Positions 1 to 9,176 are shown, counted from the first letter of the stretch. The stretch: 12,845 bases of DNA from Acanthamoeba sp. SK_2022b (GCA_027943245.1 JANDJZ010000872.1:1-12845); one strand, 5' to 3'. Notes: a model not told the origin generated them from the sequence alone. Numbers and translations are program-made.

Positions 1-450
1 GGGGGGGGCAGCACGGAGGCTGCAGCGGAGGCGTGAGTGAGTACTTTTTGGGGATGGGCGCGACCGCTTGGGGCATGCTGCTGTAGTTGTTGCGCGTGTC
101 CTTGTCCTTGGCGCCACAGGCCGACACGATGTTGGTCATCGTCTTGTCCCTGCGGAGGGTAGGTTGGGGTTAGTCTGGGGAGCAACGTCTGGAGAGCAGA
201 GGAGAGGAGAGGGGGGGGGGGGCGCACAGGTGGTCGATGACGTCATCGACGTTGTCGAGCTTTCGCGAGAGGAGCACGAGGTCCTTCTCGCCCATCTCGG
301 CGATCAGCGGGAACGACTGCCTCTGCTCGTCGAACGAGTCCTTGTGCGACGGTATCAGCCTGACCTGCAGGCAGCGCGCCATGGACGCGCCCTCCTGCAC
401 CGTCGATGATGATCATCGACACGGGTTCAGAAACGAGGTCGATGGCGTTA

Positions 451-506
<56 letters not shown>

Positions 507-2061
507 CAGAGAGAGAGAGAGAGAGAGAGTCAAAGTTAATGAAACTTTGCAACAAATCGATGTGGCCAATGGGGAGAGGGGAGAAGCGGAGGTGAATACC
601 ATTGGTGAGAGCGGTTGGTGTAGCGAACGACGAATTGGAAGTAGACGTGGTCGGCGGGGATGTCGTCGTTGAGGGAGCAGTAGAGCGAGTAGCAGATGCG
701 CGGCTGGACCGAACCCATGCGGAAGTGGTGCCGGCCTTCCCACGCCGACTTGCCCGCGATCGCGGGGCCGATGATGTGCGTGAACAGCACCGGCGCCGTG
801 CACTGGATGTCGAACGTGCCATCGCGTCCCGCACCTGCACACAAACAGGGAGAAGAAAATAATAAAACATATTATTAATTTAAATAAATAATAAAATTTG
901 TAAAACGTAAAAAAAGTAAACAAAAACAAAAAAAGGAACGCACATCGGTGGGCTGCGAGGAGGAGCGTAGGGAAGAAGGTGGAGTCGTGCAGGTCGCGCT
1001 GGGCGATGACGGCTCCGCCGTTGGACAGGACCAAGTTCTGGAGGATCTTGACGTAGAAGTTCTTGAGCCCGCAACAGAACACGTCGATCATCACGTTCAT
1101 CCTACAAGACAAAATAAAAAATAAAACAAAAATTAAATAAAAATAATTAAATAACAATAATAATAATATGGTGAGTTGATCTCCAAGCACGAGTGGCCTT
1201 TGGGTCGACGCACTTGTGGGCGTCCATGCCGAGCTTACGGTAGTAGGCGGTGGCCTGCTCCTTGTAGAAGTTCTTCTTCTGCATGGTGTCCTCCACGTCG
1301 TCTGGAATACCCCCTGTGCTCATCATCATACACACACGCGTCATGTCGTGTCGTGAGCTGAGGTCGGGCCTCTCTGTGTCGTGCGGCGGCGGCGGGGGGG
1401 CGGTATCGATACCGGGGCCGAAGTTGGCCGAGCCGGTCATGAAGACGAAGAGCTGGCCGCCGGTGAACACCCTGGCGTCCATGCGGGCCCGGCCCCCTTC
1501 CTGGCTCACGTCGTCCCAGCAGTCCTTGGGCTCGCCTTCAAGCGCAGGGTGGGGGGGGAGAGTTGATGACGTGTCGCGTGAGGATTGGCGAACGCTCCCA
1601 TTGGCGGAGAGAGGACAGAGAGGGAGGGGAGGTGATCGATACCGGTCACGAGCGCCAGGGCGATCTCGAGGGCGGTCCCGAGCGCTCTGGTCTGGACGGG
1701 GAGCCGCTTCTGGGGTGCGCAGGCGATGAGGGCGGTGAGGATGCGATCGATCCTCTCGGTGGACGAGCCCAGGCCGGCCACGAAGTTGGCCTGGCGCCCC
1801 ACCAACGACGCAAATTCGGCGCTGGAGAGCGAGGCCTCGCCTTGGGCGGGAGAGAGCGCGCGCGTGAGGCCGAGCCGCTGTGCGACGAAGAGAGAGAGAG
1901 AGAGGGAGCGGTACCAGGGAACACCTCGGCGGAGGCCACCTCGGGCAGGCCCAGCTCGTAGACCGAGATGGCGCTGGCGAACGTGATCAGTCCCACGCGC
2001 GAGGTCTCGGGGAGCGTCTTGACGGCGTTGAGGATCCCGATCCGAAGAATCTGACCCAGAC

Positions 2062-2103
<42 letters not shown>

Positions 2104-3594
2104 GGTGAGCACCTAAGTCAGAGAGGGAGAGGGAGAGAGTCTCGAGAGAGGGAGAGGGAGAAGGTCAACCTCGATGTCGCTCTGCACGAGGCTCGCGTCG
2201 ACGAGGAAGAAGTAGGCGGGCTCGGGCGTGGAAGGGCCGGGGTAGAACTGCAACGACGGATCGAGATACTCGACCATCTGCTCCTCCCCCACACCACGAG
2301 CGAGCGCGCGCGCGGTCAGCAAAGGAGAAGAGAGAGAGAGAGAGAGAGAAAGGGCCAGCGGTGATCTCGCTTGAAGAGTTGGCGAGAGAGAGAGAGAGAG
2401 AGAGAGAGGCTGCACCTTGTTGGTGAACTCGGGGAACTGCGCGCACGACTCGTCGCCGTACTCGTCCTGGTTGGTGTTGGCGGCGTCGCACAGCACGCAC
2501 TTCCACTCGCCCGTGGCAAAGTTGCGCGGGCAGTACTTGTTGATGTAGCCGCCGCACGTGGCGCAGGCCACGGCCGGCCGCCTGAGGCACGGCGTGGGCT
2601 TGAGCACGGGCGCGAGCGGGCTGACGAGCATGCCCAGCGGGAGGCTCGACTTCCTGGCCGTCTCCTGCCGGTTGGGGATGCGCTTGGACGACAGCCCGAC
2701 CACGTTGCGCTGCGGCGGCACGAACGACGGGTGCTGCGGGTCGGGCGAGCAGTGCTCGATCGAGGGCAGCGCGCTGAACGTCGAGCGCGAGGCCTGCTGC
2801 GGTGGCTGGAGAGCGGGAACGTGTCCCGCGGGCGAGGCGGCGTCGGCGGAGGTCGGCTGGACGACGACGACTTGGGCGATGGCCTGCTGCCCGGTCGACG
2901 AGGGCGACGGCGACGGCGACTGGGCGGCGGGCCGCACGAGGTCGATGCCGTAGCTGCGGGGCGAGGTCTGCCTCGCCACCGGTGTGCTGCCGCTGCCGAC
3001 GGTGGGCAAAGATGTAGAAGATGAAGAAGTAGAAGAAGGCTGGAACGAGGCGGTGTCGATGATGGTGGAGCCGGCAGAGCTCTGCGTGACGACGTCGCCG
3101 CTGCCAAACGACAGCGAGCGGGGAGGCGCCACGCCGCCCAGCTGCAGCTGCTGCGACCGCGACATGCTGGCGTTGGTGGGGTGGGGCGTGACTACGTAGG
3201 GCGAGTACGCGGCGGCAGCGGCCGGGGTTCTGGCCGAACCGGTGGCCCCAGCGCCAACGTAGGGGCTCGAGGGGGTCCCGTGTGCCGAGGTGTGTAGCGG
3301 AGGCTGCTGGGCGTAGGCGGCGATGTGTGCGGGCGATGAGAAGACAGAGGGTGTGAACGACTCTTCGTACGTCTGGACGCCTCCAGATGCTTGCACGCTC
3401 GAGTCCGAGACGGTACGAGAGGGGAGCGTGCCGCTCGTGCTCCCATTACCGTGATGGTGCAGCTCTTCCGAGGAATGAACGAGCGATGAGGAAGAAGATG
3501 TGGGAGTCCCTGGCGTGGCTGGCTTCAGAGGCGAGCCGTAGTTGAGCCTCGCATATGAGAATCCAGTGGGGGCTCCAGCCGACGTGCGATCCAT
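1..3594 (-). CDS. Sec23/Sec24-superfamily COPII-type transport protein (3' end outside window)
   Basis: Exons by my splicing: 3594-2416, 2277-2170, 2050-1915, 1840-1643, 1535-1413, 1313-1214, 1101-944, 834-600, 394-228 (or 359-228), 149 to about 45 or the window edge. COPII coat proteins of this superfamily bind Sar1 and cargo on ER exit membranes. Residues 1 to about 335 are Ser/Pro/Thr/Gln-rich and low complexity, as in Sec24 N-termini. A zinc finger follows (C344, C347, C366, C369; CATC...CVLC). The trunk (von Willebrand-A-like) region begins at EYLDPSLQFYPGP and includes FFLVDAS and RVGLITFASAISVYELG. Later exons carry the beta-sandwich (GTFDIQCTAP, HIIGP, YFQFVVRYTN) and the start of the helical domain. 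It resembles the divergent Sec23/24-like branch known from plants more than canonical Sec23 or Sec24; that placement is inference. The junction between 600 and 394 does not keep phase with the best-conserved reading (see findings). The family is secure, the exact paralogue is not. Confidence 0.85.
452..529. repeat. (CA)n followed by (GA)n microsatellite in an intron
   Basis: A CA tract at about 452-505 is followed directly by a GA tract at about 509-529. Both lie within the intron (599-395) of the Sec23/24-like gene. On the coding strand this reads CT repeat then GT repeat, within the 3' half of the intron. Confidence 0.95.
2066..2101. repeat. (AC)n microsatellite in an intron
   Basis: An uninterrupted dinucleotide tract lies in the intron 2169-2051 of the Sec23/24-like gene. 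On the coding strand it is a GT tract close to the acceptor. Confidence 0.95.
2329..2408. repeat. two (GA)n tracts in one intron
   Basis: Tracts at about 2329-2349 and 2384-2408 lie in the intron 2415-2278 of the Sec23/24-like gene. On the coding strand they are CT-rich. The one nearer the donor starts only a few bases after the splice site. Confidence 0.95.
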
Positions 3595-3747
3595 TCAAGA
3601 ACAATTAGCCGTCGATCTGCAATCGATGTAGCTTGAATGAGCACGCAGCCACGTCAGCGAAAATCTATTTTACTTTTCTTTTTCCAACAGACTGAAAAAT
3701 GAAAAAACAAGAAAAGAAAATTGTTTGGTTTTTGCGAGATTAGCACA
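3595..3747. promoter_or_regulatory. divergent promoter region between the Sec23/24-like and uS17m genes
   Basis: This is 153 bp between the two start codons of head-to-head genes. It must contain both promoters and both 5' leaders. The part near uS17m (about 3660-3725) is A/T-rich with runs of A and T, unlike the GC-rich exons on each side. I see no convincing TATA box or other named element. Confidence 0.5.
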
Positions 3748-4792
3748 ATGAGGAGGGTGGTCATAATGCAGCCGATGCGGTTCGCCGGTGTTGCTGCCGC
3801 ACGCACCAACGTCTTTAGCCTTGCCGGTCCAGCTCGTCTTTCTGCTATCAGATGGACATCCTCGACTACTGCGACGGAACACAACACCGCCAAATCGGCC
3901 GGCCCCACGGAGGGCGAGGGCGAAGAAAGGATGACCCCGTATGCCTACGCACAGGAGCAAGCCTTCCGGAAGGACCCTATCCAGCCCTTCATCGATACCC
4001 GGCCCCGCGATCCGCTCTACAACCCTGTTGTTGATGATTGGGTCGATTTTAACAATCCTCGCTGGAAGGTGCGAGATCCCTCTTGGAAATTAGACTGGCA
4101 GACTCATTGCAAATCTTGTGAAGTGAATGATGACTCGCATGCTGAGGCAATTCGTTCAATTCGCCCGATAGGCCCTGAAGCACACTTTCAACCGACCAGG
4201 CCCGTTCTTCATCGGCAAGTGCGTTTCCACCAAGACTGCCAAGACATCCATGATCGAAGTACGCCTCCCCTTCACACTTGCGTCTGAAACGTCCTAGTGC
4301 TAACGCGTGTCTGGGGCGCGTGTGCTGCGCGCTGCAGGTCCCCTACTGGGTTCGTTCTATGAAGTACGGCAAGCACATGGCCGTGCGACGGACGTCGCGC
4401 TTCATGGCCCATGACGAGGACCAGATCTGCGAGCCCGGCGACATTGTAGAGATCAGGTGCCTCCTCCTCCTCACTCTCCCCTCTCTTCTCTACACTCAAC
4501 GCTACTACGCGAAGCCGCGCCTTAGCAAGCCCTGCTAAAATCGTTTCGTCTACTTGCCCTTTGCAGGCAGAGCAAGAAGTGGAGCAAGAGGAAGAGCACC
4601 GTGGTGACGCGCATCCTGAAGAAGGACCCGGGCAATGCCTTCCTCAAGGAGCACCCCGAGTTCGCCATCGTGCGCTCGCGAGCCGACCTCAGGAAGAGGA
4701 TTGAGCAGATGCGCGAGGAGGAACTCGCCTCCGCGGGTCTCGACGTGGGCAAGAGGAAGACGGCCTCCGAGGAAGTGGAGGCACAGCAGTAG
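3748..4792 (+). CDS. mrps17: mitochondrial small ribosomal subunit protein uS17m
   Basis: Exons 3748-4117, 4200-4258, 4338-4456 and 4567-4792 give 257 aa. uS17 is an OB-fold protein that binds 16S-type rRNA in the small subunit. The S17 core starts at about residue 125: FFIGKCVSTKTAKTS, then YGKHMAVRRTSRFMAHDED, GDIVEIRQSKKWSKRKS and TVVTRIL, the usual order of S17 motifs. Mitochondrial targeting is inferred from the first 40 residues, which are rich in Arg, Ala and Ser with no acidic residue. About 80 extra residues lie between the presequence and the core (PYAYAQEQAF... to WKLDWQTHCKSC), and a charged tail follows the core; both are typical of mitoribosomal versions. The ATG at 3748 was chosen because the codons before it do not supply an upstream ATG and the presequence starts here. 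The first donor (T|GTGAAG at 4118) is the least certain junction; the others are clear. Confidence 0.9.
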
Positions 4793-4972
4793 GCCACCAC
4801 ACAACATCTTCTACTTCCTCTCGAGGACAAACAACGCCTTTTTTCAACAGTTGTGTAGAGCCTGCTGCCCTGCCCCTTCTTGCCCCGATCGCTGCACGAT
4901 CAGTCGACTTGTTGCGAGTAGCGCACAAGAAAGTGGAGGTGCACGTGAAGAAGGCGAGAAGGGATAGCCTGC
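4793..4972. other. convergent 3' intergenic region between uS17m and COA6
   Basis: This is 180 bp between two stop codons that face each other. It holds the 3' UTRs of both genes. I see no further gene here; open frames in this stretch are GC-driven and show no recognisable protein. Confidence 0.6.
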
Positions 4973-5415
4973 TCATCCTCGGCGGTTCTGGTGGGCTGCC
5001 TCTCTCGCCCTCCGGTCCTGGTCGGCCTTTCGTCGCTTCTCAAAGTGCAGCAGCTGCCCCACCACCCACCAAGCTCTTGAGACACCTGCTGGCCTCCTCG
5101 CGCCGGTTGAGGAAGACGCACCCAACTGCGGGGACACTCGGCGGCGTAGAGCCGAAGAGCGGCACCGCATTCTTCTTCGCTTCCCGCTCCGGTCTTGCTG
5201 TTGTCTATGCATGCGTGGTATGCATCTGTCCGGCATCTCGCGCGGAGTGAGTACATTCTTCTCTTCCCATCTGTACACAACAGGGGGGGGGAGAGAGTAG
5301 TACCGCGAGCTGCCCAGCACCGCTCTCGCTTCTGGGCATCCACGAGTGGTGCGTTGGCCGCACCCTCGCCGCCACTGCTGGGCGTGGTGTGTGCCTGTCC
5401 CTCTTTCCGCTCCAT
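4973..5415 (-). CDS. COA6: COA6-like cytochrome c oxidase assembly factor (twin CX9C/CX10C)
   Basis: Exons 5415-5304, 5225-5122 and 5053-4973 give 98 aa. COA6 acts in the mitochondrial intermembrane space, where it helps deliver copper to cytochrome oxidase subunit 2. The spliced protein has C33-x9-C43 (CWAARDAYHAC) and C57-x10-C68 (CGAALRLYAAEC), the exact spacing of COA6. These are followed by PRSW and LLHFEKRRK, matching the family's W-x3-F-x-K-R-R signature. Both key blocks exist only after splicing: CWAAR|D is joined across the 78-nt intron 1 (5303-5226), and W|LLHFEKRR across the 68-nt intron 2 (5121-5054, donor GTGCGT, acceptor GGGGCAG). About 30 poorly conserved residues precede the first cysteine. 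No N-terminal presequence is needed, since twin-CxnC proteins normally use the Mia40 import route. It converges on uS17m, another mitochondrial gene. Confidence 0.9.
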
Positions 5416-5563
5416 CTTCTTGCCGGCAACTACACAAGCCGGATTTTACTGGAATTAAAAACACCCAACAAACAAGGTGGCGAGGGCGTGATGGTGGCAC
5501 CAGTCATCACGTGCCAACAATTTAAAGAACAAAAAAGGGGCGTGTTGCTGCTCGCTAGGGGCG
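5416..5563. promoter_or_regulatory. short gap upstream of COA6 and downstream of the GTPase-D123 gene
   Basis: This is 148 bp between two minus-strand genes in tandem. It must contain the end of the GTPase-D123 transcript and the COA6 promoter. It has A-rich patches (around 5454-5475 and 5519-5537) and no coding signal that I can support. Confidence 0.45.
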
Positions 5564-7426
5564 CTATGTTCGGTTATTGGTGTTGCGTTCGGCGAGGTGC
5601 TTCTTCATGAGCTTGATCCACCACACGTTGCTGCCCACCGCCCCCGCGGTCTGCCGCCCCACGCATGAGAAAATCAAGGAGAAGGGACATGCACAACAAG
5701 CAGGATGGGAGGTTGGGGAGGCGTGCCTCGTTGATGCGGAACTCAAAGGGTCCCTCGCGGAACGTCTGCTTGTCGGCCAGCCAGTTGAACATGGCCGCTG
5801 GGGATTGGTTGTGAGCGAGAGAGGTGAAGCGCGAGTGAGCAACATCACCTCTCCTCCTCGTCAAACGTTCAAAGGGCAAGAGCAAATGGAGTGAGCGAAG
5901 CGGCACCATCGGTGTAGTAATCCTGTTTGACGCGGGACACCAGTAAGAAGAGATCGCGAGAGAGAGAGAGAGAGAGAGAATAAATTACTGGGATGGGTTC
6001 ATGCGTACAAAGGGGTTGAACTCGATGATGCGCACGGGCAGGGGGTCGGTCTGATCGAGATCGCAGGGCAAGATGGCCAAGTCCACCACGTACGACTTGT
6101 AGGGCACCTTGTCCCGGAACGACCGCCAGAAGCCCACCAGACTGGCCAGCCACAATGCAATTTAGTTTTCATTTTCATTTTTCTATATACATATTTATTT
6201 ATCTACATATTTATATTTATATTTATGTATCGTTACACATTTGGTAAATCGGCGTTGAGTGGGACACGTACTTTGCTTCGATCTTGTCCTTGTGTTGCTG
6301 CAGGACGGGGAAGTAGCAGTCGTAAAAATACTGCGACAGCGCATTCAAGCTGCCCTGGTAGACAAAGCCTGCACGCGCGCGCGATCCATCAGTGGGTGGA
6401 GTTAAGCCACCGATCGCTTGGCTCGACTTTCGGTGGGGGGGGGTTAACCCCTGAACTGCATGGCTGGCGCGAAGTCGAACCACTGCCGCACGGCCACGCA
6501 GAGGCTCCACGTTCTCTCCCGATACTCGAGGCGTTTCTGTGTCGGCCGAGAAGAGAGATCCCCACACGTGATGAGCGCGCTTTCGTCATGGATCGATTGG
6601 CGCGCACGCGCGTCAGAGCAAAGCAGGGGGAGGGGAGGGCGCACCTTGACGTCCTCCAGCGTACGGAACGAGATCAGCAGCAGCTTGAGGGCCTCCTCGG
6701 CGCTCTCGACCCGCATCGAGCGATGTAGCGCCCTGGCGCACCGAGAAAGAGAGAAGAGAGAGAAGAAAGACCCACGTCAAAGGTCTGGCCTTGCCAAACA
6801 CGAGAGCGCGTCACGTACGTGTAGAGCGCGCACAGGCCGTATTCGTTGCTGGTGATGTTGCGTTCGGTCACCTGCAAGAAAATCAACAAAAAGAAATCGA
6901 TAAATTAATTTAAAAGATAAAGAAAATAAAATGAATAAATAATGCGGGACCAGCACGTGGCCCAAGGAGTGTGTGCGAACATTTTCGATGGCGGCGTCCA
7001 GGTGTCGTTCGATTCGGCCGTTGCCGGTGGCCCCGTCCTTTGGGCTGGGGTCGTCCGCGCAAGCCATGTGGCGCCACACAAAACGATCATCAGCCACGGT
7101 TCGAGTTCGGGCGCTGCTAACCTGGGGGGAGGGGGGCGCGCACCACCGGTCCGATAGCTTCACGAACGCGCCGCAGGGATGGTCCTCCAGCACGCGCTCG
7201 AGCCTCTTCTCCCTGTGTGCTCACCACGCTCGTGAGCGTGTTTGTGTCGACATCCAACACACAACGCACGAGGTGGGGGAGCGCACAGCTGCTTGAGAGC
7301 GGGCGACGTGACAGGCGGCAGGTCCTCCTGGTCCAGCGACTTGAGCGCCTTCTCCTGATACTGCGGGAGGTGCATGCGCGCGCGCGTTTGTTTGAGAGAG
7401 GTAAAGACGCGCGTGCGTGCCTGTGC

Positions 7427-7483
<57 letters not shown>

Positions 7484-8720
7484 TGGACAAAGGCCTGGGC
7501 CTCCTCCTGCGAGAGAGGGAGGAGGGTGGTGGGGAACGTGTAGTCCTTCAACAGCGGATACCAATTCTCGATGCCGAACACGTTCCAATAGTGAAAGTTC
7601 TCCCATTTTTCTGCAACAGCAACATGAGCACACGAGCAACGTGAGGAGGAGGCCACAGCTGTCACGAACACGAGGACGGTTACCTTGTTCATCGGTGGAG
7701 AGGCCAGGCCGGGTGAACTTGCTCTCGGGCGGCTCTTCGGGCCCGGCCTCGGCTTCGTCTTCGCTGGCCGCCTTCTCCTTCCCCTTCCTCTCGCCCGTCG
7801 TATTGCCGGTCGTGGCGGCCGTCTGTGTCGTCGTCGTTGTCGTCGTCGTCGCTCTCGCCTCCTCCTTGCCCTCCAGCGCGCACAGCACGACGTTGTCAAA
7901 CAGGTCCTTCACCTTGTCCCCCGTCTTGGCCGAGCACTGCCGATGAGAGAGAGAGAGAGAGAGATAAGCAAGGCGGTCCCCTTTGGTACATGAAAGTTGT
8001 CGATGATGACGGGGGGGGGGGAGAGCGTTAGTGGACAGTACTTCGATGTAGCCCCACGCGTCGAGGCCCTCGGCCACCAAGGCGGCCGCTTGGGTGTCGA
8101 CACAGTCGACGCCGCACTCGCGCAGGTCGGACCGGCATCCAACCACGACAAACGGCGCGTCCTTGGCTCTGGCCTGCAACAGCCCATGCCACTGTAGCAG
8201 CGCGCGTAACGCACGCGCGCGCACACAGGCACAAATCGCGTTGAGCACGCGCAGGCCCGCTGCACACACAGGTGTGCGCCACAGGGGAGTACCATGTCCT
8301 GAATGCGGGCGAGGGAAGACGTGTCGCTGAGGTCGAAGCAGAGCAGGTAGCAATCGGCGTCCACGTTTTGCCACATCTCTGCACCCCATGGCCCGCGCGC
8401 AGAGAGCTCATAAGACCTACACAACAGCTCTGAGCTCCCCCCCCCCGTGGGAGACGCACTGGTGTCCCACAAATGGACCTGGATGGTGCGGTCACCCACG
8501 TTGACGGCGTAGGCGAACTGGTCCATCAGGGTGGGAGCATAGCCCGCTGGCGGACGGCCGTGTATGTACCGCTGCACTACACTTGTTTTCCCTGCGCACG
8601 ACAGCGGTGGTCCATAAAATGGGGGGAAAGGGAGGGATGAGCGAGGAAGGGGTAGAAACCACTCAGTGGGTCGCCAATGAGCACGAGGCTGACGCTCTGA
8701 GCCGGGCCAGGTCGTTCCAT
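5564..8720 (-). CDS. Rho-like small GTPase fused to a D123/Cdc123 ATP-grasp domain
   Basis: Seventeen exons: 8720-8660, 8591-8460, 8378-8293, 8191-8042, 7936-7684, 7610-7483 (or 7489), 7360-7287, 7212-7147, 7044-6957, 6871-6819, 6732-6645, 6536-6449, 6368-6272, 6141-6009, 5922-5907, 5797-5727, 5650-5564; about 556 aa, no internal stop. Residues 1-165 are Ras-superfamily, closest to Rho: P-loop GDPLSGKT (16-23), a Rho-like switch I (YAPTLMDQF), VHLWDT, a G4-like VGCRSDLR and G5 CSAKTGD. A Thr-rich then Glu/Lys-rich linker (about 170-225) joins this to a D123 domain. D123 marks: WYPLLKDYTFPTTLLPL, FVKLSD, VAVRQWFDFAPAMQFRGFV, IIEFNPF (about 492-499), then TDAAMFNW and a C-terminal helix. Cdc123 is a chaperone for eIF2 assembly with an ATP-grasp fold; the role of this fusion is unknown. 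The GTPase lacks the Rho insert and has a shortened switch II. No C-terminal CAAX box is present, so prenylation is unlikely. Confidence 0.85.
5958..5979. repeat. (GA)n microsatellite in an intron
   Basis: This tract lies inside the intron 6008-5923 of the GTPase-D123 gene, just upstream (on the coding strand) of the 16-nt microexon. It reads as CT on the coding strand and may serve as a polypyrimidine tract. Confidence 0.9.
7429..7480. repeat. (GT)n microsatellite in an intron
   Basis: This long uninterrupted tract lies in the GTPase-D123 intron after exon 6. On the coding strand it is an AC repeat that begins directly at the candidate donor GTACAC (7482), so the donor choice between 7488 and 7482 is ambiguous; both keep phase. 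Confidence 0.95.
7945..7964. repeat. (GA)n microsatellite in an intron
   Basis: This tract lies in the GTPase-D123 intron 8041-7937, ending a few bases before the acceptor TCGGCAG. On the coding strand it is a CT polypyrimidine tract. Confidence 0.9.
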
Positions 8721-8917
8721 GATGCCGTGGGGAGGTCAGAAAATTAAAGATATATCCCTGCCAGAAAAATAGATAGAAATAAAAGAGATCCAAAAAATAT
8801 AGAAAAATAAGATCACGGGGCGGAAAATAACTCTGTGATACCAGCAGACGGGGCAGCGAGGTCAACCTCGAGGTTGGCGAGGACGGCTAGCATGGACGAA
8901 GTGGCAGGAGCAGCGGT
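8721..8917. promoter_or_regulatory. divergent promoter region between the GTPase-D123 and lipase maturation factor genes
   Basis: This is 197 bp between the start codons of head-to-head genes. The middle (about 8738-8830) is clearly AT-rich, including AAATTAAAGATATATCC and several A runs, against GC-rich flanks. It has no membrane-segment coding potential on the plus strand, which matters for the missing N-terminus of the next gene. No named promoter element is recognised. Confidence 0.5.
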
Positions 8918-9113
8918 ATGGGAGCTGTTCGAACGAGGGCTGGCAGTCTGCCACGTTGCCCTGTGCTGCCGTCCGTCATTGGCGCGTCGCTGGCGCATCT
9001 CCACGTCCCCTCAGCCGTGCTGCGTTTCTTTGCCTTCCGCCTGATGCTCTCCGCCGGCCTCGTCAAGTGGTTCGGGTCGCCCAAGTGGCGTGACCTCACC
9101 GCCATGGAGGTGC

Positions 9114-9176
<63 letters not shown>

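Noticed and set aside
406..672. His-Thr and Cys-Val repeat proteins across AC/GT tracts (also near 1880-2116, 7374-7543, 8918-9205)
   Set aside because: They are translations of intronic microsatellites, not genes.
2371..3024. A 217-codon plus-strand frame rich in Arg, Gly and Ala
   Set aside because: It is the antisense of the low-complexity and zinc-finger exon of the Sec23/24-like gene; composition is explained by GC content.
5040..5122. Apparent frameshift in COA6 (another frame gives FLNRREE after PRSW and then a stop at 5042-5040)
   Set aside because: A normal 68-nt GT-AG intron joins W to LLHFEKRR, a better match to the family, so no frameshift is needed.
6225..6855. Plus-strand frames of 130-170 codons
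   Set aside because: They run antisense through several D123 exons and introns and have no family signal.
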